Position numbers and translations under genes: made by a program. The notes beneath the pieces were generated by a model that saw only the letters and a program-made list of their open reading frames with translations, had not been told where the DNA came from and did not search any database. Of a DNA stretch of 64,000 nt, positions 15,782-24,170 are shown one piece after another. Source of the stretch: CAWIMX01 sp963792785. Lineage in GTDB: Bacteria; Acidobacteriota; Vicinamibacteria; Vicinamibacterales; CAVVIG01. The stretch spans positions 1,178,001 to 1,242,000 of the forward strand of contig CAWBXO010000004.1 in assembly GCA_963792785.1 (NCBI GenBank). Direction: 5' to 3'. Position 1 is the first letter of the stretch. Each line of letters starts with the position of its first letter.

Positions 15782-18324
15782 TACCGGCCTCCCTTCTTGC
15801 TGGAAGCCGCAACCGAGCTGATGACGTTCCCGACCGTGCCTACGGCGTTCCTTGCCGTGCCCCAGATGATGTTGTCACCATCCCAGGTGCCCCAGATGAT
15901 GTTGTCGCCACCCCAGGTGCCCCAGATGATGTTGTCGCCACCCCAGGTGCCCCAGATGATGTTGTCGCCCCAGGTGCCCCAGATGATGTTGTCGCCCCAG
16001 GTGCCCCAGATGATGTTGTCGTTGCCGAAGGTGCCCCAGACGACGTTGTCATCGCCCCAGGTGCCCCAGACGATGTTGTCGCCCTCGCCCCAGGTGCCCC
16101 AGATGATGTTGTCGCCCTCGCCCCAGGTGCCCCAGATGATGTTGTCGTCGCCCCAGGTGCCCCAGACGATGTTGTCGTCGAAGCCCCAGCCGGCACCAAT
16201 CATGTGCGCCATCGAAACGGCGCCCTTGATGTTGTCGACGCTGATGATCGCGCCGTTGGCCGTCGAGGTGCCCCAGACGATGTTGTCGTTGAAGAAGGTG
16301 CCCCAGACGATGTTATCGCCGCCCCAGGTGCCCCAGACGATGTTGTCGCCGTTACCCCAGGTGCCCCAGACGATGTTGTCGTCGAAGCGCTGGCCGAGGA
16401 CGCGGTCCGGCGGCAGCAGCGCGCCCCAGACCGCCGAGGTGCCCCAGACGATGTTGTCGTCGAAGATGGTGCCCCAGACGATGTTGTCGCCGCCCCAGGA
16501 ACCCTTCACCGGGCCGCGCTTGTAGAGCCGCGCCGCGCTGCCCTTGAGCGAGCGCGCCGAGGTGCCCCACACGATGTTGTCGCCGCCCCAGCTGCTGCGA
16601 GCGTGGCGGCCGGTCTGCTTCGGCGAGCCGCCCAGCGCGATCCGGTCGCGCGAGCTGCCCCAGACGATGTTGGTGCCCCAGACGATGTTGGTCGAGAACA
16701 GGCGCGAATTGCGGTCGAGCACCGAGCCCGTCAGCACCGCGTCGCCCCAGATCAGGTGCTGCGACCAGCTGCTGTCGCCGCCGGTGTAAAGCCACTGCGA
16801 TCCGGGCCTGGCGTCGGTGTTGATGCCGCCGCCCAGCGTGATCGCGCCGAGGCCGTTCACTTCGCCGGCGCCCTCCGCCAGTTCGTCGTTGTCGATCGCC
16901 GTCTTGCCGGCCGTCAGCGTCGTCGCGCTGAACTCGAGCAGCGCCTTGACCGTGTTGGGCGTCAGATCCTGGCGCAGATTGGCGCGGTTGTGCGCCTCGA
17001 CCGCGAGGGCGACGACGCCGCTCGTGACGCCCGCCGACATGCTGGCGCCCTGCAGCCAGAGGAGGCCGTTCTCACAGCGCGTGTTCGAATCGGCGCACAG
17101 CGCGCCGGTGCCCTCGGACACGACGAAGTGCCCGGGCGCCACGACGTCCGGCTTGGCGAAGCCGTCGAACCAGGTCGGGCCTCGGCCGCTGTAAGAGGCC
17201 ACGAAGTCATCGCCGCGAGCGGCGGTCTCCGAGGTGGTCCAGTTGTAGCCGCCGAGCCGCGTGCCGAACGTGCTCGCGCCCACCGTGATGGCCGACGGCG
17301 CGTTGCCGGGCGACGTCACGCTGGCGGAGTAGGCCGGGCTGTCGACCGCGGCCGCGCCGGCCGGGCCGTACGGGTTGCCGGCCGCGTCGGACTGAATGCC
17401 GTTGTTGCCGGCCGAGACGACGACGTAGAGGCCCGACTGCGTGGCGCGCTGCACGGCCGCGACGAGCGGGTCGAGCACGGCCGGCGCGTAGATCTCGTGG
17501 CCCAGCGACACGTTCACGACCTGCACGCCCAGGCGCTTCTGGTTGCGCGTGACGAAGTCGAGCGCGCTAATCACGTCGCTTGTGGAGCCCGCGCCGTTGG
17601 CGTCGAGCACCTTCAGGCCGACGAAGCGGACCGACGGCGCCACGCCGACCACCCCGCCGTCGGGGAGGGTCAGGCTGCTGCCAATCAGGCCCGCCACGTG
17701 CGTGCCGTGGCCGTAGTCGTCATAGGGCGTCGCCGAGACGCCGCCCTTGGTGAAATCGTAGAACGCGGAGATGCGGGGGCCGAGGTCCGAGGTCGGCGCG
17801 ATGCCGGAATCAAGGACCGCGACGCCAACGCCGAGGCCCGTGACGTCTCCCGCCACCGGGGCCTTATTGAGGCCGAGCGTCTGGCGGAGGATCGAGGTGG
17901 GCGCCGCAGCCGACCAGGTCGGGCCACTCGTCGCCGTGACGCTCTTCTTGCTGGCGTTCGAGGACGCCTGCACAGCGGCGCCCGCATACACCTGCGCGTC
18001 AGCCGAGATGTACTGGACATCGGGGCTGCCGGCGAGCGCGACAATCGAGTTATTGGAAAGCTCAACGGCAATCGCGTCCACCGACGTAAAGGTGGCCTTG
18101 ACCTTGCCGCCGTTGTTCAGGATGGTCTGCCCCAGCGCGTTGCGGCTGCCAGGCTTGACGGTGACGATCACCTTCTGCTTCTGGTTGCCGGCCCCGTTGG
18201 CGATGCCCTGCTGCACGGCCCGGTCGAGCTTGGGCTGCTCCTGCGCCGATGCCGGCGCGAGCGACAGGGCGACCAGCGCGGTGGCCGCGAGGATTGTGCC
18301 GAGAGCTTTACGGAGGGGCATCAT
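15781..18324 (-). CDS. Secreted subtilisin-like serine protease (S8) with a C-terminal DNIVWGT repeat domain
   Basis: From the ATG at 18324 the protein has 847 residues: a signal peptide (residues 1-28, KALGTILAATALVALSLAPA, cut after ASAQ), an I9-type propeptide (QKVIVTVKPGSRNAL to about 115), and an S8 domain with catalytic Asp172 (VAVLDSG), His206 (GHGTHVAG), oxyanion Asn307 (SAGNNG) and Ser428 in a variant GASMSAG instead of GTSMA. Residues 542-823 hold twenty DNI[IV]WGT-type repeats, ending in a short KKGGR tail. An upstream in-frame ATG at 18468 would add 48 residues before the signal peptide and is less likely. Substrate and repeat function are unknown; it is probably exported and self-processed. 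Confidence 0.93.
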   Translation of the reverse strand: MMPLRKALGTILAATALVALSLAPASAQEQPKLDRAVQQGIANGAGNQKQKVIVTVKPGSRNALGQTILNNGGKVKATFTSVDAIAVELSNNSIVALAGSPDVQYISADAQVYAGAAVQASSNASKKSVTATSGPTWSAAAPTSILRQTLGLNKAPVAGDVTGLGVGVAVLDSGIAPTSDLGPRISAFYDFTKGGVSATPYDDYGHGTHVAGLIGSSLTLPDGGVVGVAPSVRFVGLKVLDANGAGSTSDVISALDFVTRNQKRLGVQVVNVSLGHEIYAPAVLDPLVAAVQRATQSGLYVVVSAGNNGIQSDAAGNPYGPAGAAAVDSPAYSASVTSPGNAPSAITVGASTFGTRLGGYNWTTSETAARGDDFVASYSGRGPTWFDGFAKPDVVAPGHFVVSEGTGALCADSNTRCENGLLWLQGASMSAGVTSGVVALAVEAHNRANLRQDLTPNTVKALLEFSATTLTAGKTAIDNDELAEGAGEVNGLGAITLGGGINTDARPGSQWLYTGGDSSWSQHLIWGDAVLTGSVLDRNSRLFSTNIVWGTNIVWGSSRDRIALGGSPKQTGRHARSSWGGDNIVWGTSARSLKGSAARLYKRGPVKGSWGGDNIVWGTIFDDNIVWGTSAVWGALLPPDRVLGQRFDDNIVWGTWGNGDNIVWGTWGGDNIVWGTFFNDNIVWGTSTANGAIISVDNIKGAVSMAHMIGAGWGFDDNIVWGTWGDDNIIWGTWGEGDNIIWGTWGEGDNIVWGTWGDDNVVWGTFGNDNIIWGTWGDNIIWGTWGDNIIWGTWGGDNIIWGTWGGDNIIWGTWDGDNIIWGTARNAVGTVGNVISSVAASSKKGGR
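15852..16701 (-). repeat. Coding tandem repeat for DNI[IV]WGT(W/F)G units, 20 copies
   Basis: The 3' third of the protease gene encodes twenty copies of a [DN]-N-[IV]-[IV]-W-G-[TS] motif. Those between 15852 and 16185 are nearly contiguous at 8-11 residue spacing (27-33 nt, for example CCCCAGGTGCCCCAGATGAT on the plus strand) and almost identical in DNA. Upstream copies are separated by unrelated inserts and are more diverged. The gradient suggests recent amplification at the 3' end and a copy number that can change by slippage or unequal recombination without breaking the frame. Confidence 0.95.
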
Positions 18325-18492
18325 CGAAGGGAAGGTTTGCAAAGTGTCGGCCAGCTTCGGCCGTCTCCTGGAAATATCGGACAAGAGCCGTCCACGCAGG
18401 AGGTTAACGGAATGCTTGGTACGGCTGATGACTCCATATGACAACGTGGTCATGTCGAAGAATACCACACGGCCAGCCGAAGTCCAGCCAAA

Positions 18493-18551
18493 TATTCGAA
18501 TAAATACTAATGATTTATGCGATTAATGGTCGAATGTCCTACTGTAGGACA
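18493..18551. promoter_or_regulatory. AT-rich region with three dyads upstream of the repeat protease
   Basis: Between fabH (stop at 18581) and the protease the DNA is unusually AT-rich. It contains a perfect palindrome TATTCGAATA (18493-18502), a dyad ATAAAT-7 nt-ATTTAT (18500-18518) and a perfect 8-bp dyad TGTCCTAC-T-GTAGGACA (18535-18551). These may be operators or promoter elements of the protease gene, or the last dyad could lie in the fabH 3' region. No T-run follows it, so a terminator is unlikely. Confidence 0.45.
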
Positions 18552-18580
18552 CATGTACCTCAATCGAACATAAAAAGCCT

Positions 18581-19606
18581 TCAAATCCCCCATCTGACCA
18601 GGACTGATCCGACCGTGAATCCCGCGCCGACCGACGCCAGCAGCACCAGATCCCCCTTTTTCAGGCGTCCCTGGCTGCGGGCGTCGTTCAGCGCCAACGG
18701 AATGGTCGCGGCCGTGGTGTTCCCAAAGCGATCGATATTGATGATCACCTGGCGGTCTTCGAGGCCGAGCCGCTGGGCCGCCGACTCGATGATTCGGCGA
18801 TTGGCCTGGTGCGAGACGAACAGGTCGACGTCGGCCGGCGTCAGGTGATTCCGCTCGAGCACCCGGCGCGCGATTTCCTCGGTCTTCCGGACGGCGAACT
18901 TGAACACGGTCTGGCCGTCCTGCTTCACGAAGTGGAGCCGGTCGGCCACGGTCTGGGCTGACGCGGGCCGCAGGCTGCCGCCCGCCGGCATGCACAGCGC
19001 CGGCCCGCCCGAGCCGTCGATCTCGTGCTCGAAATCGAGAATCGCGCCCTCCCCGTCCCGCGCCGGCGACAGCACCACCGCGCCAGCCCCGTCGCCGAAG
19101 AGCACGCAGGTCTTGCGGTCCGTGTAGTCGATGATGCTCGACATCACGTCCGCGCCGACGACCAGCGCGTGCTCGACCGAGCCGCCGGCCACCATCTGGC
19201 AGCCGGCGGTCAGGGCGTACGTGAACGCCGAGCACGCCGCGCTCACGTCGAAGCCCCAGGCGTGGTGCGCGCCGATCTTGTTCTGCAGCAGGCACGCCGT
19301 GCTGGGGAACATCATGTCCGGCGTCACGGTGCCCACGACAATGAAGCCGATGTCCTCCGGCGTCAGCCCGGCCTGCGCGATCGCCGCGAGCGCGGCCTCC
19401 GTCGCCAGGTCGGACGTCGCCACGCCGGGCTCCACGACGTGCCGCTCGCGGATGCCGGTGCGCTGCAGGATCCACTCGTCGTTGGTCTCGACCAGCTTCT
19501 CGAGGTCCTTGTTCGTGAGCAGCTTCGGCGGCACGTAGGTGGCCAGCGCCCGAATGGCCACCGGGCGCCCGCCGCACCGCGTTCCCTGTTTTGCGTCGCT
19601 TACCAC
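18581..19606 (-). CDS. fabH: Beta-ketoacyl-ACP synthase III
   Basis: FabH starts fatty-acid elongation by condensing an acyl-CoA with malonyl-ACP. The 341-residue thiolase-fold protein (GTG start overlapping the ruvB stop by 7 nt) has catalytic Cys125 in DVSAACSAFTYAL, His266 in FVSHQANRR and Asn296 in DRFGNTTAATIPLAL. The N-terminal ETNDEWILQRTGIRER motif and the C-terminal GAGFTVGSVLVRW are typical. It follows the ruvCAB genes without other fab genes, so it may be a housekeeping copy or one of several paralogues. Confidence 0.96.
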   Translation of the reverse strand: MVSDAKQGTRCGGRPVAIRALATYVPPKLLTNKDLEKLVETNDEWILQRTGIRERHVVEPGVATSDLATEAALAAIAQAGLTPEDIGFIVVGTVTPDMMFPSTACLLQNKIGAHHAWGFDVSAACSAFTYALTAGCQMVAGGSVEHALVVGADVMSSIIDYTDRKTCVLFGDGAGAVVLSPARDGEGAILDFEHEIDGSGGPALCMPAGGSLRPASAQTVADRLHFVKQDGQTVFKFAVRKTEEIARRVLERNHLTPADVDLFVSHQANRRIIESAAQRLGLEDRQVIINIDRFGNTTAATIPLALNDARSQGRLKKGDLVLLASVGAGFTVGSVLVRWGI

Positions 19607-20619
19607 AGCCGTGAATCCCTCCGTGGGGCGTCCAGCCCGAAATATGCGTACGCCCGCGGCGTCGCCATGCGACCGCGCGGGGTGCGATCGAGGAAGCCGA
19701 CCTGGATCAGGTACGGCTCGTAGATGTCCTCGATCGCGTCCTTCTCCTCGGAAATCGCTGCCGAGAGGCTCGCCACGCCGACCGGCCCGCCCCCGAACTT
19801 GTCGATGATCGTGCGGAGCAGCTTCCGATCGATGTCGTCGAACCCGTGCTCGTCCACCTCGAGGAGCTTGAGCGCGGCGATGGCCACGTCGTACGTCACG
19901 GTGCCGTCGGCGCGCACCTGCGCGAAGTCGCGGACCCGCCGCAGCAGCCGGTTCGCGATCCGGGGCGTCCCGCGCGCGCGCCGCGCGAGCTCGGCGGCCG
20001 CCGCCTCGTCGATCGGCACCGCGAGGATCCGCGCCGATCGCCGGACGATTTCCTCGAGATCGCCCGCCTCGTAGAACTCCAGGCGATGGACGATACCGAA
20101 TCGCGCGCGCAGCGGCGAGGTGAGGAGCCCCGCGCGGGTCGTCGCGCCGATGAGGGTGAACTTCTGGAGCGGCACCTTCACCGACCGGGCGCTCGGCCCC
20201 TGGCCGATCATGATGTCGAGCTCGTAGTCCTCCATCGCCGGATAGAGGATCTCCTCGATCACGGGCGCCATGCGGTGGATTTCGTCGATGAAGAGCACGT
20301 CGTGCTCGGCGAGGTTGGTGAGGATGGCGGCGAGGTCGCCCGGCTTTTCGAGCACCGGACCGGACGTCGCGCGCACGGCGGCGCCCATCTCGTTGCCGAT
20401 GACGTAGGCGAGCGTGGTCTTGCCGAGTCCGGGCGGGCCGTACAGCAGCACGTGGTCGAGGGCCTCGGCGCGCTGGCGCGCGGCGGCGATCGACACCTGC
20501 AGGTTCTCGCGTACGCGGTCCTGCCCGATGTACTCGTCGAGCACGCGCGGGCGCAGACCCGCTTCGTACTGCGCGTCCTCCTCGACGCGCGCGGCGGTCA
20601 CGAGTCGCGGATCGGTCAT
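19600..20619 (-). CDS. ruvB: Holliday junction branch-migration helicase RuvB
   Basis: RuvB is the hexameric AAA+ motor that drives branch migration of Holliday junctions together with RuvA. The 339-residue protein has LRPRVLDEYIGQDRVRENL, Walker A YGPPGLGKTTLA (about 60-71), Walker B VLFIDEIHR, sensor region GATTRAGLL and the C-terminal winged-helix domain with DPYLIQVGF-like YEPYLIQVGFLDRTPRGR. It overlaps ruvA by 4 nt (ATGA) and fabH by 7 nt. Length and order ruvC-ruvA-ruvB match many bacteria. Confidence 0.98.
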   Translation of the reverse strand: MTDPRLVTAARVEEDAQYEAGLRPRVLDEYIGQDRVRENLQVSIAAARQRAEALDHVLLYGPPGLGKTTLAYVIGNEMGAAVRATSGPVLEKPGDLAAILTNLAEHDVLFIDEIHRMAPVIEEILYPAMEDYELDIMIGQGPSARSVKVPLQKFTLIGATTRAGLLTSPLRARFGIVHRLEFYEAGDLEEIVRRSARILAVPIDEAAAAELARRARGTPRIANRLLRRVRDFAQVRADGTVTYDVAIAALKLLEVDEHGFDDIDRKLLRTIIDKFGGGPVGVASLSAAISEEKDAIEDIYEPYLIQVGFLDRTPRGRMATPRAYAYFGLDAPRRDSRLW

Positions 20620-21230
20620 TTCGCCAGTTCTCGGAGCGCGTGCTTCAGGATGCGCTCAAACCCGGCGTCGTCGTTTCCCGAAGCCGCGGCGCCGCCCGCG
20701 GGCTTCAGCGCGGCGTCGACGGCCCGCTCGGCGAGCGGCCGATGATACCCCAGGTTGATCAGCGCGGAGAGCACCTCGTCGCGCACGCGCGGCGGCGGCG
20801 CCGCGCCGCCCGCGGCCGGCGGCGCGCGCTTCGGCAGCCGATCCTTCAACTCCAGCACCATGCGCTCCGAGGTCTTCTTGCCCACGCCGGGAATGGCCGT
20901 GAGCCGCGCGACGTCGGCCATCTCCACGGCCCGCACCAGCTCCTCCGGCTCGATGCCCGAGAGCACGGCGAGCGCGAGCTTCGGGCCGATGCCGCTCACG
21001 GCGATCATCTTCTCGAAGAGCTCCTGCTCGAGGGCGGAGCCGAAGCCGTACAGCGTGAGCGCGTCCTCGCGCACGTGCGTGTGGATGCGCAGCGACACCG
21101 GCGCGCCGGGCTCGCCCAGGCCGTAGAAGGTCGAGAACGGGACGAACACCTCGTAGCCGACGCCCTGCACGTCGACGATCAGCCGGTTGGGATGCTTCTC
21201 GAAGAGCGTGCCCGAGAGATGTGCGATCAC
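20616..21230 (-). CDS. ruvA: Holliday junction DNA-binding protein RuvA
   Basis: RuvA binds four-way junctions as a tetramer and loads RuvB. The 204-residue protein starts MIAHLSGTLFEKHPNRLIVD, contains the OB-fold domain, two helix-hairpin-helix motifs (AVSGIGPKLALAVLSG and LTAIPGVGKKTSERMVLEL) and a C-terminal UBA-like domain (EVLSALINLGYHRPLAERAV) that contacts RuvB. The gene lies 3 nt after ruvC. Confidence 0.97.
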   Translation of the reverse strand: MIAHLSGTLFEKHPNRLIVDVQGVGYEVFVPFSTFYGLGEPGAPVSLRIHTHVREDALTLYGFGSALEQELFEKMIAVSGIGPKLALAVLSGIEPEELVRAVEMADVARLTAIPGVGKKTSERMVLELKDRLPKRAPPAAGGAAPPPRVRDEVLSALINLGYHRPLAERAVDAALKPAGGAAASGNDDAGFERILKHALRELAK

Positions 21231-21233
21231 GGC

Positions 21234-21779
21234 TCAACGCGCGGGGCGATAGTGCCGCCAGCTCGTCGCCGCGCGCCCCGTCGCCGGCACCGGCGCCTCG
21301 ACGCCCCTCGGCGCCTGCGAGTGCGCGTGGCAGATCGCCACGGCGAGGGCGTCCGCCGCGTCGTGCGGCGTGGGCGGCGCGTCGAGCCCGAGCACCAGCT
21401 GCACCATCCGGGCGACCTGATGCTTCTCGGCGCGCCCGTAGCCAACCACCGCGCGCTTGATCTCGGCCGGCGTGTACTCGGCGACCGGCAGGCCCGCCTC
21501 CACGACGGCGAGCATCGCCACGCCGCGCGCGTGGCCCAGCTTGAGCGCGCTGCGGACGTTCGTCGCGACGAACACGTTCTCGATCGCGGCGCAGTCGGGG
21601 CGCCACCGCGCGATGAGCGCCTCGAGGTGGCTGTGAATCACGAGCAGCTTGTCGGGAAAGGACGCGCGGGGCGGGGTGGCGATGGCGCCGCAGACCAGCA
21701 GGCGATGGCGCGACCCGTGGCTCTCCACGCAGCCGTAGCCGGTGCGCTGGGAGCCGGGGTCGATGCCGAAGATCTTCAC
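21234..21779 (-). CDS. ruvC: Crossover junction endodeoxyribonuclease RuvC
   Basis: RuvC resolves Holliday junctions. The 181-residue RNase H-like nuclease starts at GTG 21779, overlapping the yebC stop (GTGA). It reads VKIFGIDPGSQRTGYG (catalytic Asp7), AIENVFVATNVRSALKLG (catalytic Glu), IKRAVVGYGRAEKHQVARM and PHDAADALAVAICH (last two catalytic acidic residues). The C-terminal 20 residues are basic and extend beyond the E. coli protein. The longer ORF upstream of this GTG is only shadow of yebC. Confidence 0.96.
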   Translation of the reverse strand: MKIFGIDPGSQRTGYGCVESHGSRHRLLVCGAIATPPRASFPDKLLVIHSHLEALIARWRPDCAAIENVFVATNVRSALKLGHARGVAMLAVVEAGLPVAEYTPAEIKRAVVGYGRAEKHQVARMVQLVLGLDAPPTPHDAADALAVAICHAHSQAPRGVEAPVPATGRAATSWRHYRPAR

Positions 21780-22525
21780 GCGAGGGAGGCCTCGATCTCC
21801 TTTTCCTCGATGTTGAAGTTCGACCACACGTGCTGGACGTCGTCCTGCTCGTCGAGCGCCTCCATCAGCTTGATCATCTGCTGCGCCGGCTTCCCCTCGA
21901 GCTTCACGTAGTTCTGCGGAACCATCGAGATCTCGGCCGCGTCGGGCTCGATCCCGAGGCCCTTGACGGCCTCGAGCACCGCCTGGAACGCGTCGGGCGG
22001 CGAGAGCACTTCCCAATTGTCCTCGTCGTCGCGCAGGTCGTCGGCGCCCGCGTCGAGCACCGCCGCCATCAGCGCGTCCTCCTGCGCCTTCGACTTGGCG
22101 ATGACGATGTATCCGAGCTTCGAGAACATCCAGGCGACCGCGTTGGTCTCCGCGAGGTTGCCGTTGTGCTTGGTCAGGATGTGGCGAATCTCCCCGACCG
22201 ATCGATTCCTGTTGTCCGTGAGCATGTCGATGATGAGGGCGGCGCCGCCCGGGCCGTACGCCTCGTACTGAATTTCGTCGTACGACACGCCCGGCTCCTC
22301 ACCCGTGCCGCGGCGGATCGCCCGCTTGATGTTGTCGGCGGGCATGTTCTGCGCCTTGGCGTCGTTGATGATCGTGCGCAGCCGCGGGTTCATGTCGGGA
22401 TCGCCCCCGCCGGCACGCGCCGCGACGGTGAGCTCCTTGATGAGCCGCGTGAAGACCCTGCCGCGCTTGGCGTCGGCAGCGCCCTTCTTGTGCTTGATCG
22501 ACGCCCACTTGGAATGGCCGGACAT
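21776..22525 (-). CDS. yebC: YebC/PmpR-family protein
   Basis: The 249-residue protein has the family start MSGHSKWASIKHKKGAADAK and the conserved GPGGAALIIDMLTDNRNRS segment in its middle domain. Family members were long annotated as DNA-binding transcriptional regulators and more recently were linked to ribosome function on proline-rich stretches. Acidic C-terminal residues (ALDEQDDVQHVWSNFNIEE) are typical. The gene leads the yebC-ruvC-ruvA-ruvB operon, the most common context of this family. Confidence 0.97.
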   Translation of the reverse strand: MSGHSKWASIKHKKGAADAKRGRVFTRLIKELTVAARAGGGDPDMNPRLRTIINDAKAQNMPADNIKRAIRRGTGEEPGVSYDEIQYEAYGPGGAALIIDMLTDNRNRSVGEIRHILTKHNGNLAETNAVAWMFSKLGYIVIAKSKAQEDALMAAVLDAGADDLRDDEDNWEVLSPPDAFQAVLEAVKGLGIEPDAAEISMVPQNYVKLEGKPAQQMIKLMEALDEQDDVQHVWSNFNIEEKEIEASLA

Positions 22526-22586
22526 ATCGGAATTACCCCCAGAAACAGGCCGGAAACAGGACTGAAAATGTTACCACAGGGGACCG

Positions 22587-23414
22587 TTACGTCCGCCGGG
22601 CCAGCAGGATCCAGACATCGGCCCGCTCATCCCAGGGGCGGCCGTCGTAATCGCCGAGCACGGCCTCGACGGCGAAGCCCGCCCGCCGCAATCGGGCGGT
22701 CAGGGCCCGCACGGTCAGGGTCCGGAACGTCAGCTCGAAGCAATGCTCGGTCGTGCGCGATCCGCGCCGCTCCACATACCGCTGCTCGAACGTCGTCCGC
22801 CGGCGCCGGACGTCCTGGCGGACCGACTCGATGAGCGTGAGGTGGCGCCCGCCGGCGGCGCGGCCGCGGAGCTGCACTTTGTTGCGGTACTCGCGCCAGT
22901 TCGGCACATCGGGCACCAGGTCGATGCCGAACGTGCCGCCCCGGCGGAGCACGCGCGCCACCGAGGCGAGCACGGCGGCCAGATCGCGGTCGCTGAGGAT
23001 GGACTGCAGGATGCCGTAGGGGGCAAGGACCATCGCGAAGCGCGCGGCCTCGAACGGGAGCGCGCGAATGTCACCGCGCACGAAGCGGGGCGCCGCCGTC
23101 CGCGGACGCCGGCCGCGCCGCTGCGCGCGGTCGAGCATCGGCTGCGAGCGATCGATCGCGGCCAGGTCGACGCCGGCCCGCGCGAGCGGCCACGAGACCC
23201 GTCCCGTGCCGCACCCCAGCTCGAGCACCGGTCCGTCCGCCCGCGCCGCGACGCGGCGCCAGAACGGGACGTCGCGCCGCCCGAGCGTGCGCGCATTCTC
23301 CCAGTCGTAGAACGGCGCATAGGCGTCCCAGCCCTCGGTGCCGTCTCTGGAGGGGTTAGGGGATAGGGGTTGGGGATTAGCGGGATCACGCCTGACACGA
23401 GTTCGGCTGGACAT
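22587..23414 (-). CDS. Class I SAM-dependent methyltransferase
   Basis: The 275-residue protein has the SAM-binding motif I PVLELGCGTGRVSWPLARAG, an acidic motif II end VDLAAIDRSQ, motif IV ALPFEAARFAMVLAPYGILQ and a C-terminal beta segment with TLTVRALTARLRRAGFAVEA. It resembles small-molecule methyltransferases of the ubiE/Methyltransf_25 group, with the target unknown. The first 25 residues are encoded by a heptamer repeat (CCCCTAA-like) and are low-complexity (NPQPLSPNPS), so the natural N-terminus is uncertain, though no later ATG or GTG fits the frame. Confidence 0.85.
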   Translation of the reverse strand: MSSRTRVRRDPANPQPLSPNPSRDGTEGWDAYAPFYDWENARTLGRRDVPFWRRVAARADGPVLELGCGTGRVSWPLARAGVDLAAIDRSQPMLDRAQRRGRRPRTAAPRFVRGDIRALPFEAARFAMVLAPYGILQSILSDRDLAAVLASVARVLRRGGTFGIDLVPDVPNWREYRNKVQLRGRAAGGRHLTLIESVRQDVRRRRTTFEQRYVERRGSRTTEHCFELTFRTLTVRALTARLRRAGFAVEAVLGDYDGRPWDERADVWILLARRT

Positions 23415-23448
23415 CGTGATTCTGCTAAGCCCTAAGCCCTAAGCCCTA
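23352..23448. repeat. Two heptamer repeat tracts flanking a methyltransferase start codon
   Basis: At 23352-23379 four degenerate heptamers (GGGGTTA, GGGGATA, GGGGTTG, GGGATTA) lie in the first codons of the methyltransferase. At 23425-23448 about 3.4 copies of CTAAGCC lie just before its ATG. The tracts resemble telomere-type repeats by chance of composition. They form part of a set of short repeats in this window located near intercistronic start codons. Confidence 0.65.
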
Positions 23449-23456
23449 CAGGATTG

Positions 23457-24167
23457 CTAATCAGACACCGCCAGCTCGCCCGGCACGATCGGCCGGGTGC
23501 GCGGCAGGCGGCCGAGCCGCGCGAGGTTGCCGACGAAGGCGAGGATGCCGATGAAGATCGCGAGCTTGACCGCGGCGCCGGTCCGCGTCTCGGGCAGGAA
23601 CTTCCAGAGGAACCAGAGCACCGGCTGCGCCCAGCAGACCGCCCACACCGATCCGTAGAAGTACCGCCGCTCGGTGCCTTCGCCCTTCGTGGACGCCTTC
23701 ACGCGCGGCAGCTGGCCGATCGCGCCGAGCAGCCAGAACGTCCCCGCGATCGGGAAGTACGCCACCTGATAGATCTGCTTGAGGCGCCAGTCGCCGGTCG
23801 CGATCGCCCACACGAGGCCGGCGATGTTCAGCACCGCGAACGTCACCACCTCGCTCCAGGCCATCGTGTAGCAGACGCGGCGGTAGAGCGGATTCGGCCG
23901 GTCCTCGGTGAACCGGATGATGTAGGGCGCCGGCTCGGAGCCCGGCAGCCGGCCGCGCAGGCCGGCGATCGCCGTACCCACGAGCACCAGACCGAGCCAG
24001 GTGGCCATGCGCGCATCGAATCCGCGCTCGAACAGATCGAACGTGAGCGGCCCCGGCGCGATGAAGAACACGAAGATCCAGATGGGCCAGTGGTTGAATC
24101 GGTAATAAAGCTTGTTGCGCGTGCGGATCTTGCGCTGCGACGCGTACTCGACGGGGATCGCGGCCAC
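23457..24167 (-). CDS. Conserved membrane protein of unknown function
   Basis: The 236-residue protein has about six hydrophobic segments (residues 28-41, 52-70, 99-120, 132-152, 170-187, 198-215) and a basic, aromatic N-terminus (KIRTRNKLYYRFNHWPIWIF). I do not recognise a characterised family. The loop FTEDRPNPLYRRVCYTMAWS lies between helices two and three. It is 3 nt downstream of the RNA methyltransferase stop and so belongs to the same operon. No catalytic motif or metal ligand cluster is evident. Confidence 0.75.
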   Translation of the reverse strand: MAAIPVEYASQRKIRTRNKLYYRFNHWPIWIFVFFIAPGPLTFDLFERGFDARMATWLGLVLVGTAIAGLRGRLPGSEPAPYIIRFTEDRPNPLYRRVCYTMAWSEVVTFAVLNIAGLVWAIATGDWRLKQIYQVAYFPIAGTFWLLGAIGQLPRVKASTKGEGTERRYFYGSVWAVCWAQPVLWFLWKFLPETRTGAAVKLAIFIGILAFVGNLARLGRLPRTRPIVPGELAVSD

Positions 24168-24170
24168 GGG

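Noticed and set aside
14732..16525. A long plus-strand open frame with a VPQTMLS-type repeat across the protease repeats
   Set aside because: It is the antisense reading of the DNI[IV]WGT repeat DNA. The minus-strand frame has the signal peptide, catalytic triad and normal codon use.
15852..16701. A CRISPR-like look because of regular repeats of about 30 bp
   Set aside because: The units are coding, contiguous, without unique spacers, and lie in frame at the end of a protease gene.
23425..23448. Telomere-like CCCTAAG repeats as evidence of a eukaryotic sequence or linear end
   Set aside because: Only about 3.4 copies in an operon of bacterial genes; it fits the other short intercistronic repeats here.
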